A DNA stretch of 64,000 nucleotides from assembly GCA_963854835.1 (NCBI GenBank), contig OY978526.1:59143149-59207148 (forward strand), given 5' to 3'. This document shows positions 11,118 through 21,810 of the stretch, piece after piece. The notes below the pieces were generated by a model. That model worked only from the letters and a program-made list of their open reading frames with translations, was not told the DNA's origin and ran no database searches. The position numbers and the translations under genes were made by a program. This stretch comes from Megamerina dolium (Eukaryota > Arthropoda > Insecta > Diptera > Megamerinidae). Numbering within the stretch: the stretch's first letter is position 1; each line of letters begins with the position of its first letter.

Positions 11118-12566
11118 TTTATTTTTTTTGTTGGCTTTTCGTTTGTCTGTGGTCAATTCTTGTTTTTTGGATGTTTGGTTTAGTTTTTTTTTTGAATTTA
11201 ATTAATTTTAATTAAGTTTAAAAGGTGCAATATTTATTCCCCAAATCATAATTTGAAGTACATTTGTTTTGTTTGATACTTGTTTGGGTGGAAGAACCAG
11301 ATGCAAGCAAGGTAGTAATTATGTATATGTATGTATGTACATGTCTATGCGTATGGGTATAACGTTGTGATTGCGTCGCAGTGGCCAACATCATGAATGT
11401 GTACGTGGATGTGTATGTGATATAATGATTGGGAATGATAGGAAGAGAAATACAAAGTAAAGTGAAAAAATCCGTCAGATTATGAAGACGATTGACGTCG
11501 GATGTCTTGGTGTGGTGATGGTACCACAATACCAATAGTATCGGTCAGTGGTCTCCGAAATCAACGGCGAGTACATGTTACTGAATATGTTGATTGGAGG
11601 AGTGGGTCCAAGTTGTATCAATCCACGCTTCGTTGTCGCGCCTCCAAGAAGCATATAACGGTGTGCCATGTCCTAATGTTGTCCTAATGGAGCATTAAGT
11701 TGTATGGATCTATGTAGATCGAGGCGTTCGACATGATCTGATAGATGATCATGAACGAATTTGCTCGATAGAAGAAAAAGAATTTTAGTAATGTGTGTTG
11801 TGATTTTTGTGCGTGTATATGGCAGACTCACTTGTGGACCTTACTCACGTTTAAATATTATAACTTGGGTGTAGCAATCGCAGTACATGAGAAAATGGAG
11901 CAGTATATGATGCAAGGAGCACTGCTAGTAATCTACATCCCTCAACCCCTCATAATCCAAAACTAAGGAAAGGAAAGAAAAAGAAAATATAAAAATTAAA
12001 TTTAAACAATTAAAGGGTTGTCGTAATCATTTCCAATTTTGGCGATATAATTTGAGATTTTGATCAATCTTGCTTTTGAATTGGGCTCATCTCATTTAGT
12101 GTGTTGAATTACCTTTAACATCGGGGTTATTATTTAGATATTTGTTGCGGTGTATTGAATGATTTGTTTATTGAACTCTTGAACTCCTGTCTTGTTATTG
12201 TTAAAGTTGTGAATTTTTTTTAGGGTTAGGTAATTTTAGTTTCAAATCTTTAGTAGGATTAAGGTGGTAGGATTATAAAGTTAAGTGTCAGGATTATTAT
12301 TAAGATTGGTTTTTGAATAGATTTTTGAATTGGTTGCTGTACTTTTGAATGTAATTATTGATTGTGTAGATATATTTGAATTTGAAGTGGTTCTATAATT
12401 TTGTTGATTTGGTAATTGTTGAATTTTAGTAGTATAATTAGTGATTAACTAAGATATTAAGGGATAACCAATTGAATACGGCGCGTGTTTCATCAGGTTC
12501 ACTCAGTGGAAGGGTTGATTGGGAGTTGAGTCAGTCAGTTTAGATATATGGTACATTGTCAATTAC
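11118..12566 (+). other. Untranslated leader of the 12.6-kb element
   Basis: About 1.45 kb between the primer-binding site and gag. It is T-rich at first, then mixed, and contains no supported ORF. It should hold packaging signals, but I recognise none. Confidence 0.6.
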
Positions 12567-14135
12567 ATGAGTGTGGTGAAACGGGGACAGGAGCAACGAA
12601 AAAGTCGCCGAGTAGAGGCATATACTCGAAAGAATTGTCTACAAGACGTTAGCGAATTGGAAAGTGTAGATTCGGACAACGCAGATATGTCTTTGCAACA
12701 CTCACCTGTTAAATCGTCAGCAGTACCGGGTAATTCCGGTGTAATTGACAAGTCAAATACCATCATCCAGCGTAACCAAGATTCTTTACAGAGCGAACAC
12801 AATAGGGGTGCCATACCCAAATTAACACCCGCTTCAGAGAGTGGCAAGGTGCATCCGGTAAATGTAAATGTTCCTCCTCCGCCCCTGGAAAGAAGTTCTG
12901 CCGGTAGTAGATTGGCAAACGTTACAGCGAATGACCTGTCTGAATTGATCAGGGCGATGACGTTGCAAATGCAGCAAACCCAAAAATTGCAGGAGACCAT
13001 CAATTATGGTTTCAAAGATTTGAATAGGAGGATAGACCAAAATACTTCTCAAATAGAAACATTAGGTAATGCCGCCACTGGAGTGATGCAAACGGAGCCA
13101 ACAGCTGCCGTGGAACATGAGCCTGAGGTAGCACAAAACACCATCCACCGACGGTCACCACTTTATCACGAGGAGCGATCCGAAAGTTCACATTCAAGAC
13201 CTGAAGCGAGAAATAGGCAAATTAATTATCGAGTCGATAATAGCGGCCGACACTTACAACTGGATAAATGGGGCATACAGTTTGACGGGAACCAGGAAAA
13301 ATTATCCATTGAAGATTTTGTATTCCGTTTGGAACATCTCCAAGCACAGTATGGATGTGACTGGAATGAAATCCTGCGAGATTTTCATGTGTTGCTGGCC
13401 GGAGAAGCGAGAGAATGGTACTGGCTACATTTGAGAACCAGACATGTTCCGGATTGGTCAACAATGAGGCAGGACTTAATGCGGCAATATCGGAGTACTA
13501 AATCGCAATTTGATATCATGCGTTGTATGGTGGACAGACGACAAATACCCGGAGAAACCGTCAATGCTTATTTCCACGCGATGAGTAAATTGAGAGCGCA
13601 GTTGACTAATCCCATTTCGGATTACGAGATGATACGGATCCTGAAGAGAAACATACGAGATGGGCTGGCGAGGATTGTATATCCCATGGCCATATACACT
13701 GTAGAACAATTGCGAGAAGAATGCAATGAAGCGGAATATAACTTCACCAAACGTGAAACGCGTCCATTGCCTCATCAGTCCTCGAACCGCTACATGCCGC
13801 AATCAAGAAACAATAATGTTAATGCATTACAAGCGTTACATGATATATACGCGGATATAGACGGGATTGAGGAGGTGAGTGAAGTGGTGAAGGACTGCAG
13901 TAGTCAACAGCACAAGCAGCCACCAGTTTGTTGGAACTGCAGACGCACCGGTCATGTCTATATGGAGTGCGAATCACCACAGCGCTCAATTTTCTGTTAC
14001 AAATGTGGTTTGAGTGAGGTAATAACGCCCAAATGTCCGAAATGCAAAGCGGAAAACTCACTGAGGAACGTGACGGTTGTGGCGGGGGAATCACGTTCGA
14101 CGCAAACTCCCGCAGTGCGGCCACACAAACATTAG
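12567..14135 (+). CDS. gag: Gag polyprotein of the 12.6-kb gypsy element
   Basis: The frame can be opened from 12519 only with a TTG; the first ATG (MSVVKRGQEQRKSRR) is at 12567 and gives 522 residues. The N-terminal half is polar and Ser/Pro-rich. A short Gln-rich helix (MTLQMQQTQKLQETIN) precedes a capsid-like Ty3/gypsy Gag domain at about 230-390 (GIQFDGNQEKLSIEDFVFRL, EAREWYWLHLR, GETVNAYFHAMSKLR). A CCHC knuckle, CWNCRRTGHVYMEC, lies at 455-468, followed by a second Cys-rich motif lacking the His (CYKCGLSEVITPKC). The protein forms the particle and binds RNA. The end overlaps pol by 118 nt in the -1 frame. Confidence 0.9.
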   Translation: MSVVKRGQEQRKSRRVEAYTRKNCLQDVSELESVDSDNADMSLQHSPVKSSAVPGNSGVIDKSNTIIQRNQDSLQSEHNRGAIPKLTPASESGKVHPVNVNVPPPPLERSSAGSRLANVTANDLSELIRAMTLQMQQTQKLQETINYGFKDLNRRIDQNTSQIETLGNAATGVMQTEPTAAVEHEPEVAQNTIHRRSPLYHEERSESSHSRPEARNRQINYRVDNSGRHLQLDKWGIQFDGNQEKLSIEDFVFRLEHLQAQYGCDWNEILRDFHVLLAGEAREWYWLHLRTRHVPDWSTMRQDLMRQYRSTKSQFDIMRCMVDRRQIPGETVNAYFHAMSKLRAQLTNPISDYEMIRILKRNIRDGLARIVYPMAIYTVEQLREECNEAEYNFTKRETRPLPHQSSNRYMPQSRNNNVNALQALHDIYADIDGIEEVSEVVKDCSSQQHKQPPVCWNCRRTGHVYMECESPQRSIFCYKCGLSEVITPKCPKCKAENSLRNVTVVAGESRSTQTPAVRPHKH

Positions 14136-17100
14136 CATCGAACACCATAAATTCGCCAACTGATAAGTGTCCTATAACAATTGTGAGAAGGCATACCATT
14201 AGCGAAGAAATTCCATTAGTTATCAACAAAATACACATACCTATAGAAGAGCGCATAAGGCGATACAAGGAGGCACGGAAGCGTATATTCGAGAAGAAAC
14301 AGATTGCTGGCATGCGTATGGTATCAATCAGGATACTAAAAGCACGTGAACGTTATCGGTGCAGACGTCGCATTCGGAAGTGTGTGTTATCGTCTGTACG
14401 ACGATTCACAGAAGGTGATCCCAGAGTATACGCCGAAGTGCAGATCCATAACACCAAATGTAGAGGCCTCCTGGATACTGGAGCATCAGTAAGCCTCATA
14501 GGAGCAGGCGCAGCCGAGTTGTTGAGCCAGTTGAAAGCCATTCCAGAGCGTTTTTTTTCGCAGGTGAAGACAGCAGGAGGAAAATCGCATGTGATAGATG
14601 GAAAGATAGTCCTGAAGATAAAGTATAATGAGCAGGAGCATGATATGTTGTTTTTCATTTGTCCCAGCTTGGAACAAGCAATGTATTTGGGGGTAGATTT
14701 TTGGAGAAAGTTTCGGTTGGCTCCGAATGTGCTTGGTGAAGATCATGAGCGCCAACGTGATGAGATGGAGATCGAGGAGATAGTGGACTCGCCGGAGCAG
14801 CATGTATTGATGGAAGATCAGAGGAGTCGATTGCAGGCTGTCATTGGGGAGTTCGCATCATTTGAGAGCCATGGCCTAGGTAGGACAAAGCTGGAAAAAC
14901 ATAAAATTAAATTAGTAGATGGGGCAGAGCCAGTAAAAGATAGGTATTTTCCTGTATCACCAGCTGTGCAGGAACTATTATACCAGGAAGTGGATAGGAT
15001 GTTGGAGCTGGGTGTTATTCAGGAGAGCACGAGTCCTTGGAGTAGCAGAACGACTTTGGTACGAAAGCCAAATAAGAACCGTCTTTGTCTCGATGCGCGT
15101 AATCTCAATAGGGTGACCGTCAAGGATGCATATCCGCTGCAAAGTATCGAGGGAATTCTAAGTCGTATCGATCAGACGATCTACATGAGCAGCGTCGATT
15201 TGAAACACGCGTTTTGGCAGATCGAATTGGATGAAGATAGTCGAGCTTGTACAGCGTTCACCATTCCTGGTCGGCCGCTGTACGAATTCGTGGTTATGCC
15301 ATTCGGTCTGTGCAACGCGGCGCAGCGATTGTGTCGTCTGATGGATAAAGTTATTCCCCAACGCCTCAAATCTAATGTTTTTGTGTACCTTGACGATCTC
15401 CTTATTATAGCTGCTGATTTCGATACGCATGTGAATATGTTGAGTGAAGTCGCTAAATGTCTGAGGGAGGCAAATTTGACAATTGGTTTAAAAAAGTCGT
15501 ACTTTTGCTTCAAGGAGTTGCGTTACCTGGGTTTCATCGTGGGTAATGGAATGTTGCGTACCGATCCTGATAAGGTGTCAGCCATACAGAATATGCCGGT
15601 TCCGCGTTCGGCGCGTGAGGTGCGAAGTTTCCTCGGTACAGCAGGCTGGTACAGAAGATTTATTCACAACTTTGCTTCCCTGTCGGCTCCATTGAGTGAC
15701 ACATTGAAGAAGAAGAAGAAGTTCGAGATGACACCAGAAGGGGTGGAGGCCGTGAACAAGTTAAAGCAGGCTTTAACCACAGCCCCAGTTCTCAAGCATG
15801 CTGATTTCGCTAGACGTTTCTGGGTCCAATGCGATGCCTCGGATCACGGAGTGGGTGCAGTTCTCTTCCAGTTAGATGACGACAGCGTGGAACGGCCTGT
15901 GGCATTCTTTTCGCAAAAATTAAATGAATGCCAACGTAATTACAGTGTCACTGAAAAAGAGTGTTTGGCAGCGGTACTTGCGGTTAAAAAATTTCGACCG
16001 TACATCGAAATGATGCCATTCACCGTGGTGACTGACCATGCCAGTCTCAAGTGGCTAATGTCACTCAAGGACGTCAGTGGTCGGTTGGCGCGCTGGTCAC
16101 TTCAGTTACAGGCATATGATTTTCAGATTGAACACCGGAAGGGTTCTGACAACATCGTAGCCGATACCTTATCCAGGGCAATCGCCGACATAGTGTTGCC
16201 AAATCTCGAGACAACCGAATTTGACTCGGAGCAATATAAGCGATTGATGCACACAGTAAGTAACAACTCGAAAATGGTAGGTGTGCGTGTTCATGATGGC
16301 GCTGTCTATAAAAGAGTTGATTTTGGTAGCACTGATTTGGAGGAATCCTCATGGCGTTTGTGGATCCCGGATGGTTTGACCGCGGCTTTGGTTGAGGAAG
16401 CCCACGACGCGCCAACTTCATCCCACGGTGGAATGGCGAAAACGTTGGATCGACTGCGTCAAAAATATTACTGGCCAGGAATGGCGTCTCAAGTTCGCAG
16501 ATATGTAAGCAATTGCCAAAAATGCAAAGAGGCCAAGTCATCAAATTTTGTGATGCGTCCGGCAATGAGAGGCGAATTTGTGGTTCAGCGGCCATTCCAA
16601 AAATTATATATAGACTTCCTCGGTAAATATCCAAGATCGAAACGCCGGAACTGTTATGTGCTTATCGTGTTGGACCAGTTGACTAAGTTCGTGTTTTTGA
16701 GGCCAATGAGAGAGGCGACTGCACGGGGAGTGGTTGATTTCCTCGTTTCAGATGTGTTTTTAAAATTTGGTGTGCCAGAAGTGATTCATTCAGACAATGG
16801 TAGCCAGTTTTTATCTGGAGAATTCAGAAGAATGATAAGCAAATTTGGAATTAACCATGTGAAAAATGCCGCGTACTCACCTCAAGCGAATGCTTCTGAG
16901 CGGGTCAATCAATCAGTCCTGAACGCAATTAGAACTTACCTGAAGAATGATCAAACGGAATGGGATGCATATATCCCAGAGATTGAGTGTGCACTGCGCA
17001 GTTCCATGCATACTGCTACTGGTTTCTCCCCATACTACGCGCTTTTTGGGCAACACATGTTCCTAAATGGTGCTGACTACCAATTGTCACGAAATTTGCT

Positions 17101-17431
17101 CATGCTGGAGGATGGTGAAGCTCAAGATGTGGCACGTGTTGACCGGCTTCGAATGATCCGTGACGAAATTCGTAGTAACTTGCATCAGGCTTACGAGAGA
17201 GGGGCGACGCATTATAACCGGAGAAGTAGGGTAGTGACTTTTGTTCCGGGGCAGGAGGTGTTTAAACGTAACTTTCCCCTCAGTAATTTCAGCAGGAGCT
17301 TTAATGCCAAACTGAGTAAGAAGTTCACCAAATGTCGAGTGGTCAGGGCGATTGGAAACAATATGTATGAGCTGGAAACTCTTCGTGGTAAATCCATGGG
17401 CATATTCCATGCCAAAGATGTTAAGCAGTAG
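14018..17431 (+). CDS. pol: Pol polyprotein: protease, reverse transcriptase, RNase H, integrase
   Basis: The frame opens at 14018 after a stop and has its first ATG at 14033 (1132 residues from there), but expression by -1 frameshift from gag is more likely. Protease: LLDTGASVSLIG, Asp148. Reverse transcriptase: about 290-550, catalytic YLDD 452-455. RNase H: WVQCDASDHGVG, Asp601. Integrase: HHCC finger (HGGMAKTLDRLRQKYYWPGM…CQKC), catalytic Asp861 (YIDFLG), Asp921 (HSDNGSQF) and Glu956 (NASERVN), so 34 residues separate the last two rather than 35, as seen when this family has ANASER. No internal stop is present and all catalytic residues are kept, so the enzyme set looks functional. Confidence 0.93.
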   Translation, partial: GNNAQMSEMQSGKLTEERDGCGGGITFDANSRSAATQTLASNTINSPTDKCPITIVRRHTISEEIPLVINKIHIPIEERIRRYKEARKRIFEKKQIAGMRMVSIRILKARERYRCRRRIRKCVLSSVRRFTEGDPRVYAEVQIHNTKCRGLLDTGASVSLIGAGAAELLSQLKAIPERFFSQVKTAGGKSHVIDGKIVLKIKYNEQEHDMLFFICPSLEQAMYLGVDFWRKFRLAPNVLGEDHERQRDEMEIEEIVDSPEQHVLMEDQRSRLQAVIGEFASFESHGLGRTKLEKHKIKLVDGAEPVKDRYFPVSPAVQELLYQEVDRMLELGVIQESTSPWSSRTTLVRKPNKNRLCLDARNLNRVTVKDAYPLQSIEGILSRIDQTIYMSSVDLKHAFWQIELDEDSRACTAFTIPGRPLYEFVVMPFGLCNAAQRLCRLMDKVIPQRLKSNVFVYLDDLLIIAADFDTHVNMLSEVAKCLREANLTIGLKKSYFCFKELRYLGFIVGNGMLRTDPDKVSAIQNMPVPRSAREVRSFLGTAGWYRRFIHNFASLSAPLSDTLKKKKKFEMTPEGVEAVNKLKQALTTAPVLKHADFARRFWVQCDASDHGVGAVLFQLDDDSVERPVAFFSQKLNECQRNYSVTEKECLAAVLAVKKFRPYIEMMPFTVVTDHASLKWLMSLKDVSGRLARWSLQLQAYDFQIEHRKGSDNIVADTLSRAIADIVLPNLETTEFDSEQYKRLMHTVSNNSKMVGVRVHDGAVYKRVDFGSTDLEESSWRLWIPDGLTAALVEEAHDAPTSSHGGMAKTLDRLRQKYYWPGMASQVRRYVSNCQKCKEAKSSNFVMRPAMRGEFVVQRPFQKLYIDFLGKYPRSKRRNCYVLIVLDQLTKFVFLRPMREATARGVVDFLVSDVFLKFGVPEVIHSDNGSQFLSGEFRRMISKFGINHVKNAAYSPQANASERVNQSVLNAIRTYLKNDQTEWDAYIPEIECALRSSMHTATGFSPYYALFGQHMFLNGADYQLSRNLLMLEDGEAQDVARVDRLRMIRDEIRSNLHQAYERGATHYNRRSRVVTFVPGQEVFKRNFPLSNFSRSFNAKLSKKFTKCRVVRAIGNNMYELETLRGKSMGIFHAKDVKQ
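14051..14113 (+). promoter_or_regulatory. Candidate -1 frameshift signal, gag to pol
   Basis: Inside the only stretch where both frames are open (14018-14135) gag reads GCG GAA AAC; the heptamer GGAAAAC is at 14051-14057. After 8 nt comes a perfect 8-bp inverted repeat, GAACGTGA (14066-14073) and TCACGTTC (14091-14098). Loop bases GCGGGGG (14082-14088) can pair with CTCCCGC (14107-14113), giving a pseudoknot. The heptamer is not a canonical X XXY YYZ, so the slip site is tentative. Confidence 0.5.
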
Positions 17432-18435
17432 ACTTGAACGGTTTGCTGAAAAGAAAAGAGATACAGATCCACAAAGTATCAATATAATAGTGAAGACGTA
17501 AATTTACACTTCCCGTGGTTTTTCCATATGATCCAGTGGACATATGCGTAGGATGAGTCCGTGCAGCTTTGCTGGTGTTGCTATCGTTTTTTTTTTGTTA
17601 TGCGCGGCGATACCGTTTCATGGTCATTAATTTTGGACCAGATGAGTGCCGTTCCGTGGATGGAAGCTTATTTTTAACAATTTTTCTTTTTGTCTTCTTG
17701 AATTCAATGGTATTGTTATTATTTTTTTTTAATATTTCTATTCATGTGTATTTTTTTTTTGTAATATTGCTGTTTCGTTTCGAATTAGATCCAATTTTTT
17801 TTTATTTTCTTGTATCGAATTGTATTATGTTCTGTTGTATTTAATTGTATTATTTCCTTATTCTTTTGTATTTATATATCTTATATTTTGGTTTAGTTTA
17901 AGTATTTCCAGTTGTTTTCCTTTAATTTTCCATCCAGCATTGTACCTGTAAATAGAAGAAAATATATTAGTTAATGGCCGCTTGACAGTTTGTATCATAT
18001 GTCATCTTAATGACTGCACTCGTAAAGTGGCATATACGCGATGAGGTTCATGTAGGTTTGATGGTTTTTGTATTGAATGAATGGATTTTGATGTTTGTTT
18101 TTTTTTATCAATATTTTTGACACCTTGATATTTTTGACAATCAATGAACATTTTTTTTCATATATTGTGCATATGACATCGGAACGGATGTTCCGATTGC
18201 GGTGCTGGATTAATTGTATTATGTTCCTGGTTAAGTTGGATGTCATATCTGGAACACATTATGAGTTTTGGTTCAATGTCGGCCCGGCTAATGCTGGTAG
18301 AGCATGAGACTTCTTATCTCAGGAGTGGGCGTGACCTACGCTGGGCACCACAAGAATTGTGTCGTAGGGAAGTTCCACACAGCACACTGTCGTTGTTGCG
18401 TTTCTGTAACACTTCCTCTTACAGCGCCAGAGTTT
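17432..18435 (+). other. 3' non-coding region of the 12.6-kb element
   Basis: One kilobase from the pol stop to the 3' LTR. It is T-rich and has no env-like frame; the frame at 17569-17844 is low-complexity Phe/Leu and unsupported. Its last 170 bp hold a tRNA-like sequence. No clean polypurine tract precedes the LTR (the LTR is preceded by CAGCGCCAGAGTTT). Confidence 0.6.
18282..18350 (+). pseudogene. tRNA-Lys-like sequence captured inside the retrotransposon
   Basis: The segment begins GCCCGGCTA, continues TGGTAGAGCATGAGAC, then TCTCAGG, and ends CTGGGCACCA. This follows fly tRNA-Lys from end to end. The 7-bp acceptor stem can form completely (GCCCGGC with GCTGGGC, one G-T pair), as can the 5-bp anticodon stem (TGAGA/TCTCA, 7-nt loop CTTCTTA). 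The D arm has lost about 5 nt and the T arm has a shrunken loop, so the B box is destroyed. It ends with ACCA, which is not genomically encoded in eukaryotic tRNA genes. It lies 85 bp before the 3' LTR of an element whose primer site is itself tRNA-Lys-type. Confidence 0.75.
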
Positions 18436-21078
18436 TGTTGCGTGTGGACTGTCAAGCTGAGCTTGTCATGTCAGATATGACTCCAATATCTACAGCTGTC
18501 AACTGTGTCTTGAGGTTGTGTCACTTATTATGCCGGATGCCAGAATGGTGGATTTCCTGCCGTACGTGATATTTGGTTCTGTTATTGACTAAGCCAGTAC
18601 ATATACGATATTGTGTATATGACCGTAACTGTCAGGGATACTTGTATTGGTATGTACATAAGGACGGTATATTGTGGTTCGTTAACCTTCTTTTTTTTGG
18701 TTAACGTTAGCTGAACACATTTTTTGTTGGCCGCATTCCGGTCTATTCTGCCCCGTTAGAAGTTACCGTCATTTATTGTTTTCATTTGCATCTGCTAATT
18801 TGGAAAAGAGTCAGTTGGTTGAAAGATTTGAAACGTGCAGTGTCGGTGTTATTTGGTCGGTATATTGTGGTGAAGTTTTGTTTAAGAGTAATAATATTAG
18901 CTGGTGTTTGTAACATTGAAGTGTATGCATGTGTTGACAATGCTATAACTAGTAAAAGAACGTAGTGGCGATATAAAATCCGTCTAATACGATTGTTATT
19001 TATGAAATATAAAGTGCGCACATATGCATATCTGGAGGTACTAGAGGACGGATGTCACACCAGAGGCCTGATGAACCAGAGGTGCGGTTATTTTTGTTGC
19101 AATCCTGGTATCCTGTTTTTTTTGAAGAAAGATAAGTGATGTTTGTTCTTTTATTTTTATTTTTTATTTTTTATCATTAGTGGGGGCCCCATATAACTAT
19201 TCCGCCCTATAATATTAACGGGTATACTGAATCCCGTAAATAATTGATCAGGCGCCTTAATTACCCTTGCTGAGTCAGCTAGCGGCAGCGTGGTAGTTGC
19301 ACACGATATAAACGAGTAGACCACCATACTGACAAACTCACCACTTATACTCAACACACGGTACCATAATTTTGTTTCTGTGCTACGTATGCAGAGGAAC
19401 GTATAGATAATACGATTAGATTGGCTGTACGTTTCGTGTAGGCGACACCATAGAAAAAAATGTTCCAGCAAATCAGTTTTCTTTTATGGAGACTTGGAGA
19501 TTTTACTTTTTATATCCCAGTCTAAGAATCAGTATAAATGTCGTCCTAATTTGTTGTTTTTTTGTGTTGATTATCTATTATTTAAGATATTTTGAGATCT
19601 AATTTTGTATGGTGTGCATATGTACCTGATATGGGAGGAAGATATATGTATGCATCATATGGTATTTGAATTTGGGTGCTATCGTAAATAGAGAAGTAAA
19701 AAGATAGTCGTCATAAGGGAAACGGTAATCAAGTGGTGGAATCGTCTCGTTTTTATTTGCAGGTTCTTGTGGCACATACATATATACGTGCCTAGGTGAT
19801 TCCCACCCCATTGAGCTCAATAGGTTTAGGGAGCCCTATATTTTTGTAAATACAAGAAATCTGATGCGTGTGTGTCGTCATCGTCGTGTTGGAATTCCCC
19901 CATTTTTTTCGTCTTCCCTATATTGTCATATTGGCGAATTTACATAGATATATGTATTTATATAGAATATATATATATATATCGGCCCGTTAAGGACATG
20001 TGTATATGTTGAATCACATATACCAATACTTACGAAAATACCTTACATACATTGCCCAAATCGATACATTTAGTGAAAACAAAGTCAAACAAAAGAATAT
20101 TTCCGGTTATATACTGATAGGTGCATACATATGGATAGAGGTATATAACCAACATATATATCTAATGTATATTAATATATGCACATATATAATACCTTTT
20201 TATTTGTGTTTGTAATTACATTTTTTTTCGTTATATACATACAAATCATTTGTTTTATATGTATATATATTATGTATTATACCTTATATGTTACCTTTGT
20301 ATATTTATACCTCTATTTACTTAATTTTTCTAGAAACTAGTCACATTTATTATACATTTATTTTTATTTATTTATACATTTATTTATATGTTACAATTTC
20401 TTTTTTTTATATTATTTCTATATATTAACAATATTTCTTTCATTGGTTATTTTTTTTTTGGTTTAATATATAATAAATAATTTTGATATGATGTTTATTA
20501 GTATGTGCGGATAAAATTTTTCTTTAGAGGGGGGATATAGGGGGATGTGGATGAAAGTGGAGTGATTCTTGCAGGCGTTTAATTTGTTTGTTAGTGGGGA
20601 TCGTTCCCAGAAGAGGTGTGCAAGACGGTCCAGGCTGGGCGGGTACACCCAGGAGCACACGGAGGCATGTCATCTGCCAGGTGCGTGAGGTCATGAGTTT
20701 TGTATATGGTATTGGTGAAAATGTGTGTGGTAGCGTTGGCCTCGGTCGACGTTATTGTCCATCCATTGTGGTGTCATGGCGGGTTGAGAAACACGACCCA
20801 ATCCCCTTTTGCTAGCCGAGGCATTCATGACAATCACGGTATGTGGATGGACAATAATGGCGCCCAATTAAAACAAATGTCGACTGGTCATGTTGTGTAC
20901 GTTATTGTCTACTGTAGCGTTTTTTTTTTCTGTTGTTGCACATGGTGATGCTGGCACTGACATTTTACGTTGCATCTGTTTCATGATGGCAAATATCATC
21001 GTCATTGCAAACAAAACAATCCAAATATTCATTAGCCACATACATTCCTTCTTCTTTTTTTTTTTTCCACATATAACA
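18436..21078 (+). repeat. 3' LTR (2643 bp)
   Basis: Same length and, with one visible substitution, the same sequence as the 5' LTR. It also has the inner primer-site copy (TGGCGCCCAA at 20858-20867). AAAT follows at 21079. Confidence 0.95.
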
Positions 21079-21082
21079 AAAT

Positions 21083-21393
21083 GTGTGAAAATATATGATT
21101 CTTGCCACATAATTAATATACTAGGAAATGGGAGTAATCGATTAGAAACCACACTTACTTACCGTGCAAAAATATGTTTTTGAATGATTTCTTCTTTCTT
21201 TACGCACGAAAATATAATCCTATCATACTAAAAATCATTGTATGAAGTTAGTCTGATAAATCCCGCATCTAGAATCAAATGATTCCATATGTCTGTTTTT
21301 CCGTTGGAGCACGAAATTATGAAGCTATTAAGCTGAATATTAGGCCATACTAGTACGATTTCTTTTGTTAATAGAGAGATGAATTCGAATATG
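21083..21393. other. Spacer between two LTR elements
   Basis: About 310 bp of AT-rich DNA with no recognised gene. It is the left flank of the BEL insertion, whose GGCGC duplication begins at 21394. Confidence 0.5.
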
Positions 21394-21398
21394 GGCGC

Positions 21399-21728
21399 TA
21401 TTAAAAAAGTCGAGAATTTTTGACAATTTTCAAAAATGACATTTAATTCATTTAAATTTACTTTAATTAGAAATTTATTCAATATTATATTTATTATATT
21501 AAAATGAATTAAATTCCTTTCCTTTATAACAAATTAAAAAATTCAGTCTATTCCACTCTGCCTTCGGTGTTCTTCTGCCTCGTGTCATTCATGCTGCCGT
21601 CGCTTGATCGAATTACTGTTCGTCGAATTACTGCTCCCCTTTTCACTTTTTGACCAATCAGCATTCACCACGCATACCAATTGTTACGTTGGACTTACAT
21701 CAACTGCGCTGCTAGATCGTTCGTAACA
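21399..21728 (-). repeat. 3' LTR of the BEL element
   Basis: 330 bp; on the minus strand it begins TGTTACGAACG and ends CTTTTTTAATA. It differs from the other LTR at a few sites (for example ttccac/ttcaac, gatcga/gatcaa, tttcac/tttaac), so this insertion is older than the 12.6-kb element. Confidence 0.93.
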
Positions 21729-21810
21729 CTCCCCCCTGGTATATGCTGTCGATCAGGATGTACCGAGCTCTTCAGATCCAGAGCAATTGGCTTAATACCA
21801 CTAGAGCTGC

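Larger units (their letters stand above)
8461..21078 (+). mobile_element. Ulysses/Osvaldo-like Ty3/gypsy retrotransposon with 2.6-kb LTRs
   Basis: The 12,618-bp element has two 2643-bp LTRs in direct orientation that begin TGTTGCG and end ATAACA, and AAAT target duplications at 8457-8460 and 21079-21082. Between them lie a tRNA-Lys-type primer-binding site, a 1.45-kb leader, gag, pol in the -1 frame, and a 1-kb 3' region with no env. Very long LTRs and this Gag/Pol type recall Ulysses of Drosophila virilis and Osvaldo; that placement is by eye. I see one difference between the LTRs (10515 versus 20490 region, gattt/gatat), so insertion is recent. gag and pol are both open, so it may be autonomous. 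Confidence 0.93.

Noticed and set aside
17569..17844. env-like or other gene after pol in the 12.6-kb element
   Set aside because: The frame is T-run-derived Phe/Leu sequence with no signal peptide, furin site or transmembrane-anchor layout.
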